DNA of 64,000 bases from positions 5,064,553-5,128,552 of the forward strand of contig OZ020520.1 of assembly GCA_963971425.1 (NCBI GenBank). The letters are read 5' to 3'. Within the stretch, counting starts at the first letter, position 1. Each line of letters starts with the position of its first letter. Source of the stretch: Bryoerythrophyllum caledonicum. Its lineage: Eukaryota; Streptophyta; Bryopsida; Pottiales; Pottiaceae. A program made the translations under genes and the position numbers. The notes below the pieces were generated by a model. It made no database searches. It saw nothing but the letters and a program-made list of their open reading frames with translations, and was not told the DNA's origin. Shown here piece by piece: positions 57,550-64,000 of this stretch.

Positions 57550-60500
57550 TCATGTAGCGTGTTCCATGGCAGTATTTACCATTACAGCCAACTCCTCTTC
57601 TCGCACCGGACTATCTCCAAGACTGAGTGATGTAGACTGTTCATATCTGTAGCCAGGGTCGCCGTGCTGCGTATGCCTTACGCCATCTGCATCATAATAG
57701 AAGCCATCTCTAAATGTCATCGGTGCAGTGAAGGTCTCCAGAAATTCAGCAACATCTTCTGGTTCGCTCTGTCTTGAAACAAATGGCAATATTGGTCCAG
57801 TGCCACCTTCAATACCTTCAACGCTCCCATGTGTCGCAGATCCAAGCTCTGATGGAGCAGGCCCCAAAGACTGTCCACCCTTATTCAACTCCAAAAAAAA
57901 CATGAGAGAATCGGTCGTACATTGCTCTGATTCTGACAACTGAGAAATGGATATGTTCATCCCATCTGTTGGTGCCTCTAAAGGAACATCCAGTACCCTG
58001 ATATCATCCCCCATTCCAATAGGTGTCTCATGTACACAAACTCCCACATGCAGCGGCGGCGTTGTTGGAACCATGTCTCTCATAGGTGCTCCCCCATCTT
58101 CACCTTCATCTTCCTCTTCATCATCCTCCTCGTCTTCCCCTTCTTCTGCTTCACTGCGAGTCGGGCGAGCGACTGTCAGGCGTGGATTCGTCCGTCCCAT
58201 ATTCACGTGGCAATCTTCGTTCAAATGGATGTAGAAATCCACATCATCGTCACCTTCCGTTCGTAAAGGAATCGCATCTTTGGTAGCATCCACACTAGTG
58301 GGAGCATTGTCCGTTCCATCGATGTTGTTAGACATCAACAAATGCCCTTGGAAGTTGTTGGACAATTCACCGTACAATAACGAAATCCTCTCGCTGCAAT
58401 CGTCAATGACAATGATCTCGGATCCCTGGAAATCCGAGTGTAGTATAGTCGGAATCGTTGTTGACATGTTACATATCACCAAACCCCAACCCCAAGGCAA
58501 GTACGAACCCACCAGTCTTGATAACTCAGATGGAGATCTCTTGAGAGCATCAACAACAGAAGGCTCTCGTACTTCACTACGGTTATCATCAAATAAAAGA
58601 GGAAGTGGACGGCGGTCAATAATAAAGTTCACCTCAACAGACAATCCAACTCGGTGTTGGAGACAAATAATGATATCGCCTATTGGTTCAACTGCTTGTT
58701 GTAAGAGCCCTCCCTCTATAAAGTTCAGAGGATGATCAACCGAGGTCTGACCAAACGCCCAACATCCACGCCAATGAGAGCAACCCTCCGAGAGCTTCAA
58801 CTTCGTAATCAACTCTTCGGTGGCGAACATGGCCGGTGGTAATAGGAAAATGACGTTCCATCGTTCGACGGTCGTCATCCATAACGCCAGTTGTGCGAAG
58901 ATTCTAGTGAATTGTTCATCTTCCCAATGACCGTTGCCATGCCTTCGACCGCCACGGCGACAATCAATAATCCACAGGTATGGCCGTGTCAACTCCGCAT
59001 ACTCTGAACGGAATAGTCCTCTTCTACACCGAATCAAAAGCGGATCCTGTGTGTCGTTCTGGCCTGGCCTCCGAACATCCAACTGCCACTCCCAATTGGC
59101 ACTGTTTGCAACTCCCTCACATACGGATGGTGCATTTTGGCCTTGCCCTTTTGTTGCAACAACCTAATAATGTACCTTGATAAAATGAGGGACGAGGTCG
59201 CTTATGTCTTTCAGCTTCGACACCTTCTCTCGCTGTGGCGCACCCCATTTGGTTCTTGTTTTGCTATCCAACAACTCGGCAAATTTGTCAAGTTGCTCCT
59301 TGCCTCCTGGCAAATATTTCCGTACAGATATACGGAAGAACTCTTCCATGGAATTCGGTGAAGAATCCTTGTTCTCTATCATCAACTAGCGAATGGTATT
59401 CATCACCGCTTCTCGTCTCATAATGCGCTCACATACACCGGCAAGGGTACCATGGATTTTGGTCTTTAACGCCGTTGAAGTAAAGTGCTTGACGAGGTCT
59501 ACGTCCATCCTTGCCTACTGGCTTAGCTGTACATGCCTTTGCAACCTCCAGATAGTACGAATCTGATAGTCTCCCAAGTGGCCTCAACCAATGCCCGATC
59601 ATCCACTTCCGCCTCGGTCAAACATCCGCATTCGGATCCAAGTTCTTCTTCAATGCCAAAGCCTTCCACCTTTTCTCCTCATCCTTGTTGTAAAACAGGA
59701 AGCCATTTCATAGTCCTTGGTGACTTGAAGGGCAGCTTCAAAGCACTCATTGTTGGGATTCGAAGCATGCTTGGTTAGATCCTCCATGATCTTTGTCAGT
59801 GTGGACATTGTAATCTTGTTGTCATCTCTGTGAGGCAGTTTCCGCACGGCACTTGCTGCACTCACCACTGCGATAGCCCTTCGTTCATCGTCCGCCCGGA
59901 CCGAGCTATCAGACCTACCATACAGATCCCATATCTATCGAAGCTTCACCAAATCCTCATTCATGGTGGAAAGTTGTTTTCTTTCCGACTCTGCATTATT
60001 GACATGTACTGACTTGTTAATGTAAAGTCGTCGATCATCGTACACAACAAAGGTAGCCTACCGCTCCTCAAACGTCTTCTGATACTCAGATAGAAGGATG
60101 TTGCCGCTCATGCACTACTCCTTCGCATACTTGCAAGCAGCTACGACGTGTTGCCCGTCCACAAGCTCCCAAATGATACGCTCTTGAAGCCAAGATAGTT
60201 GAGAGCCCGCACTACCGTATATAGAAGCACCCGCATGGCTTAAGAACATCCGTTCAAACTCTCGTGCTGCTCTAGTAACCGAGAAATCCACTCCCTCACG
60301 CTCAACCATGCCAGTGTCGGTAGTGATATCCACAAGGTACCGGATTGGACGAAGTACCAATTTACTCACTTCGGTCCTGTTCTGGGGATCTCGTAAGAAG
60401 TCATACACTTCTAATTTCCTCTTCTGTGACAGTACCCGATGGTTTGTCTCCAGATTCACCACTTCGACGATGCGGTCAATGTACGCCTTGAACACAATGT

Positions 60501-61506
60501 CGCCCTATATAGAACCTCTCGCAACTTCCTCCTTCGAAGGTACTGGTACTTTCAAATGCCTAGAAGTTGGAACGGTTGCTGGAATGTCTGCTTCCTCCTC
60601 CGAATCTCCCAATGACTGATAAGAAAAGTTGTGCAAATCGTCATCCATGGCCGACAAACTCACAGAGACACCCGCTGTAGATGTTGAGGATCTACGATGA
60701 GTTTCGGCTTGTCCAACTATTGATTCACGGCCCCTGCCACGAGATGGCCATGTTCTGCCCCGCGACGTCGATGCCCTGCCACGCGATGTCAAGGCTCTGC
60801 CACGCGATGTCTCCGAACGGCCATGCGACGGCCGTCCATCAAAATGTGGAGCTATGTTGCCGTCTTCACGTCGTGGCCGCTAAGATGGACGACCACTTGT
60901 TGGTGCACGAACACATGATGGTGGCAGTTCAGTGGACGGCCGCCAATCCAACTGTGTCGGCCTTGCTAACGCGCAATAAATGGGCTCGGTCTCCTCTGGA
61001 TCCGCTGGTAGACTTGCACGCTCAACACTTGTACGCTCTGGCTCCGTCCGCCGTAATGCCTCATACATGGTATGAACACTCATAAATCTTCTAGCGCGTG
61101 CCTCATCCTCTTCAAATAACGCCAAACATGCCAACACATACTCATGCCTAGCAGTGCGCACCGCAAGATCCGTGTTGAGCCAAAACGTCTGTAACGAGGT
61201 TATGTTATTCACCCGCCTTGAATTTTGAAGGAGATCTGTAGGAACAGGTGCTAGAAGCAACTTCTTTGAAAGAGAAGTCTTTGATGCCGTTTGGCCAACC
61301 CCCGGTACGCAAACTGCATAGACCATATCGTCTGGTCGAAGATTAATTGCTCGAAGTTTAGCGAAGGGCTTCCCCAATGCTGATGTGCGCATCCCTATTT
61401 GAAATGGATGTTCTGTGAGCCACAATATTGGCTTCGACGCCGCGTCTACTGCAATCCACCAACCATACTCCTCCCAGCGCCTTTCGATTGGAAGTGGTGG
61501 TGCCAT
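57550..61506 (-). pseudogene. ParB-like / DNA-methyltransferase-like fusion protein, copy B (broken)
   Basis: This is homologous to 16806-20704 along its whole length. It starts at ATG 61506 (MAPPLPIERRWEEYGWWI). The ParB-like domain (about 60495-60040) has NHRVLSQKRK, KLVLRPIRYLV and VDGQHVVAACKYA. The C-terminal 510-codon block (59082-57550) is uninterrupted and shows the methyltransferase-like fold: RPYLWIIDCRRGGRRHGNG, ARIFAQL-like helix FTRIFAQLALWM, WNVIFLLPPAMFATEEL, IGDIIICLQHRVG, then SPSELSRLVGSYLPWGWGLV and GSEIIVIDDCSERI. An acidic tract (EEGEDEEDDEEEDEGEDGG) and a tail with GVRHTQHGDPGYRYEQ follow. At least six interruptions occur upstream, some possibly introns. The DPPY and FxGxG motifs are again replaced, by DCRR and NMST, in agreement with copy A. 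Confidence 0.5.
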
Positions 61507-63740
61507 GATGTCACATACAAGAAACCTAATCATAATCACAATACATATACAATTGTCAATACGGTGTATGTTCATATACATCAATGCTTACACCTTCTAA
61601 GAAAAATACACAAAAGCATCATGTTACAACTCAAATGTGGCTTCCTTGACTTGTAAAGATAAACCCCTAATTTTTATGACTCTACAGAATGTCAATTTTA
61701 AAAATCATTAGTCCCATATTTTTTCTTTCCAACAACATGAAAACACACCTAAAAAGTTCAAATTCGAAGTCGAAATTCCAAAAAAAATATTATTTTGGAA
61801 GTTATAAACTCACTATTAAGTGAATCTGCGCAAATTATAGTTTTATCCATAAAAGATGAAAATCGTAGCACGGATGAAAACAGAGGATGATGAATCACAA
61901 CTGATGGAAAATCACAATGAATGAAATGCGTAAAAACAACGGATGAGGAGGCAAAAATACAGTGGATGAAAAGGCAAAAAATCAATGAATGAAATGCCAA
62001 TAAAGGGATGAAAACAATGGATGAAAACTTGCAGATGAAATGCCAAAAAAAAGGCTTCCGCCCAAAATCTGAAATTAATATGTAATTAAAGAATTAAGGA
62101 CTTGGCTAATTTCAGCAAATAAACCACAAAAATATGCCCGAATTTTTTTACAAATTTTTTACAATTTTTTTTGAATTTTTTTCAAATTTATCATATTTTC
62201 AAATTGGAATGGAAAGTAGGCTTCATAAACTTCATTTCATTATTTGGACTCAAAATCACAAAATATCATGTTAAGGACTCAAATTCAGATTTAGAGTTGG
62301 AGCTAGAATCTACAGAATCGGAAGAAATTCTGCAAATCTTCACTATGGTGATTTCAGGACCTTTGAGGATTTTTAGAAAAAAGAGAAAAAATAAAAAAAT
62401 CCGAAAAAAATTGGGATGATACCTCTAGATTCAATCTACAAGGGAAAAAAATTTCAACTTGTTTTGAATTGTTGAAAATTACTTATAGGCATTTCAGTTT
62501 CGTCCAAATCTATGGAAAAGAAACTCTTTTTTTTTTTTTTTTTTTTTTGGTACCCTTACAGCGATACAAGGTTTGACAGGGTATACGACTGGATCAGGGT
62601 ATGACGGGATATATGACTAAATAATGGGTATCAACAAACTCTGGAAGGGATATCAACCAAGAGCAACTGCATGATTAAGAGTCCCCTGCATACGCACGGG
62701 CCGTAAGAGAGTTGAGCCCGCTCAACATTGCCGACGCCGAACCCTAGCCCGCTCACACTGCCAACACCGCTCCGAATTCCACTACGCCGCTCTGACCCTA
62801 GCTGCTTTCATACTACTGACTTCGACACGCACAACACATGGAGGAGAGAAAAGGAGAGAGATGAGGGTGAAGTGAGGAGAGAGGACCAGTAGATTAGTTA
62901 GGACATTTGCAAGTTGGTAATGTTGCTTGCAAATTGGTGATGTAGCTTGTAGGTTTTTTGCACGTTGTTCACTCATTTACTCGCAGGTTGTACACTCGTA
63001 CCTTGTTCTTTAGGTGAAACCCTAAAACACCCAAGGAGAAATCCTAAGACACCCTAGGTGAAAACCTAAGACACACTAGTCGAAAGCTAAGGACCCCCGC
63101 GTATGCACCCCCGTGAGGTGAGAAGTCCAGCCATGAAAATGGCGGCGGCGCCGAAACTAGGGTTCCAAAAATTAGGGTTCCCAGATCGCCGACATAGTTT
63201 AGATAATTAGGGTTTTTAGATGTAGTGTCTCATGTTCTTCAATTAAGTAATGACCCAACCTTAAACCCTGAACTGAAGTTCACATGATAAAACGCAAACA
63301 AAATTAAATTATAAGTAGTTTAGAATGGTTGTGCACCTCAGTAGTTTAGAAAGGACGTGCTACTTTCCGCTTTGAACCTGCAATCACATAAAAACCAGTG
63401 AACAACATGATAGGATGAAGTAGAAATCTTGACCATCTAAAAACATCTAAAAACATGATATGTGGAGCTCACCTTTGGATGATCGTAAAAAAGAGACTCA
63501 CTATTATGAAATGGCTGCCTTATATGGATTTCTAAACTTTGTGGTTAACTACTCTACTTTTATACATATACGAAATATTACCTTCTTTTAAGAATATTAC
63601 CTTGTGGTCAAACACTCTACTATTATACATATAAAGAATATTATTTTATGGTCAAACAATCTACTTTTATACATATAAATATTACCGTCTTTTTTTTACC
63701 AAATTTTTTTTTTGTTTAGTGTAAAAAGTAAATTTTAACC
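61507..63740. other. Middle region of element B, no gene seen
   Basis: AT-rich from 61600 to 62550, then a T-run (62525-62550), a GGTAT-rich stretch and a more GC-rich segment with AGGGTT/AACCCT words (62740-63250). The open frame at 62171-62419 is not recognised. Confidence 0.4.
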
Positions 63741-63744
63741 CAAG

Positions 63745-64000
63745 TCGAACATTTTTAGACATTTGGGGGAAGGGGGAAAAAAACCTATTTTCTACATAAA
63801 AACTAGAGATCTTCAAAGTCTTTGCTATTATTATTTTTACCACAATATGTGGTGAAAACCTTGGTATCAACCGTTTGGATTATCAAACTATTCCATATTT
63901 GTGTTAAAAAAAAGGTAAAACGTGAATTGGTAATTTTTCATTTGTTTTCAATTAGACACCAAAATTAGATGCTTTGCCACTTTTTAGTTGTGGTAGTTTT
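63745..64000 (+). repeat. Dispersed repeat R1, copy 4 (cut by window end)
   Basis: CACAATATGTGGTG, CCGTTTGGATT and AACGTGAATTGG match R1 copies 1-3. In element A an R1 copy also lies between the two arms. Confidence 0.65.

Larger units (their letters stand above)
56943..64000. mobile_element. Large DNA transposon, copy B (left part; continues beyond the window)
   Basis: The left end is identical over at least 31 bases to the ends of element A and is followed by the same AAGTGC. The minus-strand ParB/methyltransferase-like gene follows at nearly the same distance from the end as in A. A GGTAT-rich and then GA-rich middle region (62560-62890) parallels 21530-21890 of A. The expected right arm with the DUF7869-like gene and right terminal repeat is not in the window. 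Confidence 0.6.

Overview
The window looks like a nuclear scaffold from a streptophyte plant, most likely a non-seed land plant or a close charophyte alga. The evidence is three spliced host genes of plant type (a GRAS regulator, an AlkA-like DNA glycosylase and a type II prohibitin). Their visible introns are mostly 70-105 bp, with one of 332 bp. Around them lies AT-rich, transposon-dominated DNA with no bacterial operon structure. I cannot name the species.

Layout. 1-4.1 kb: a foldback structure built from a 64-bp tandem repeat, next to a decayed Mutator-like (MULE/SWIM) transposase gene. 4.1-9.5 kb: no gene I can support. 9.5-12.3 kb: a 2.78-kb Tc1-like DD34E transposon with about 580-bp inverted repeats and TA duplications. 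12.3-16.2 kb: unassigned coding-like scraps. 16.2-27.5 kb: a large element bounded by 31-bp inverted repeats and a possible 4-bp duplication. Its left arm (minus strand) encodes a roughly 1300-residue protein with a ParB-like domain followed by a degenerate DNA-methyltransferase-like fold. Its right arm (plus strand) encodes a DUF7869-like, transposase-like protein with an AT-hook-like motif and a BAH-like module. A second Tc1-like copy with longer inverted repeats, and an assembly gap, sit between the arms. 27.5-35.5 kb: SINE, MITE and LINE remnants and dispersed repeats. 35.5-47.6 kb: the host gene island, with a GC-rich GRAS exon, the glycosylase and the prohibitin. 47.6-56.9 kb: dispersed repeats, a pair of inverted heptamer arrays and an array of palindromes centred on GGTACC. 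56.9-64 kb: the left part of a second copy of the large element, which runs off the window.

How the parts fit. The two copies of the large element are the main novelty. Same end sequence, same minus-strand ParB/methyltransferase-like protein and, in the complete copy, a divergent transposase-like gene suggest a DNA transposon family that carries its own DNA-binding or modification-derived protein. Both copies are broken. The three host genes look intact. The GRAS gene is convergent with the glycosylase, and the glycosylase and prohibitin lie in tandem on the minus strand.
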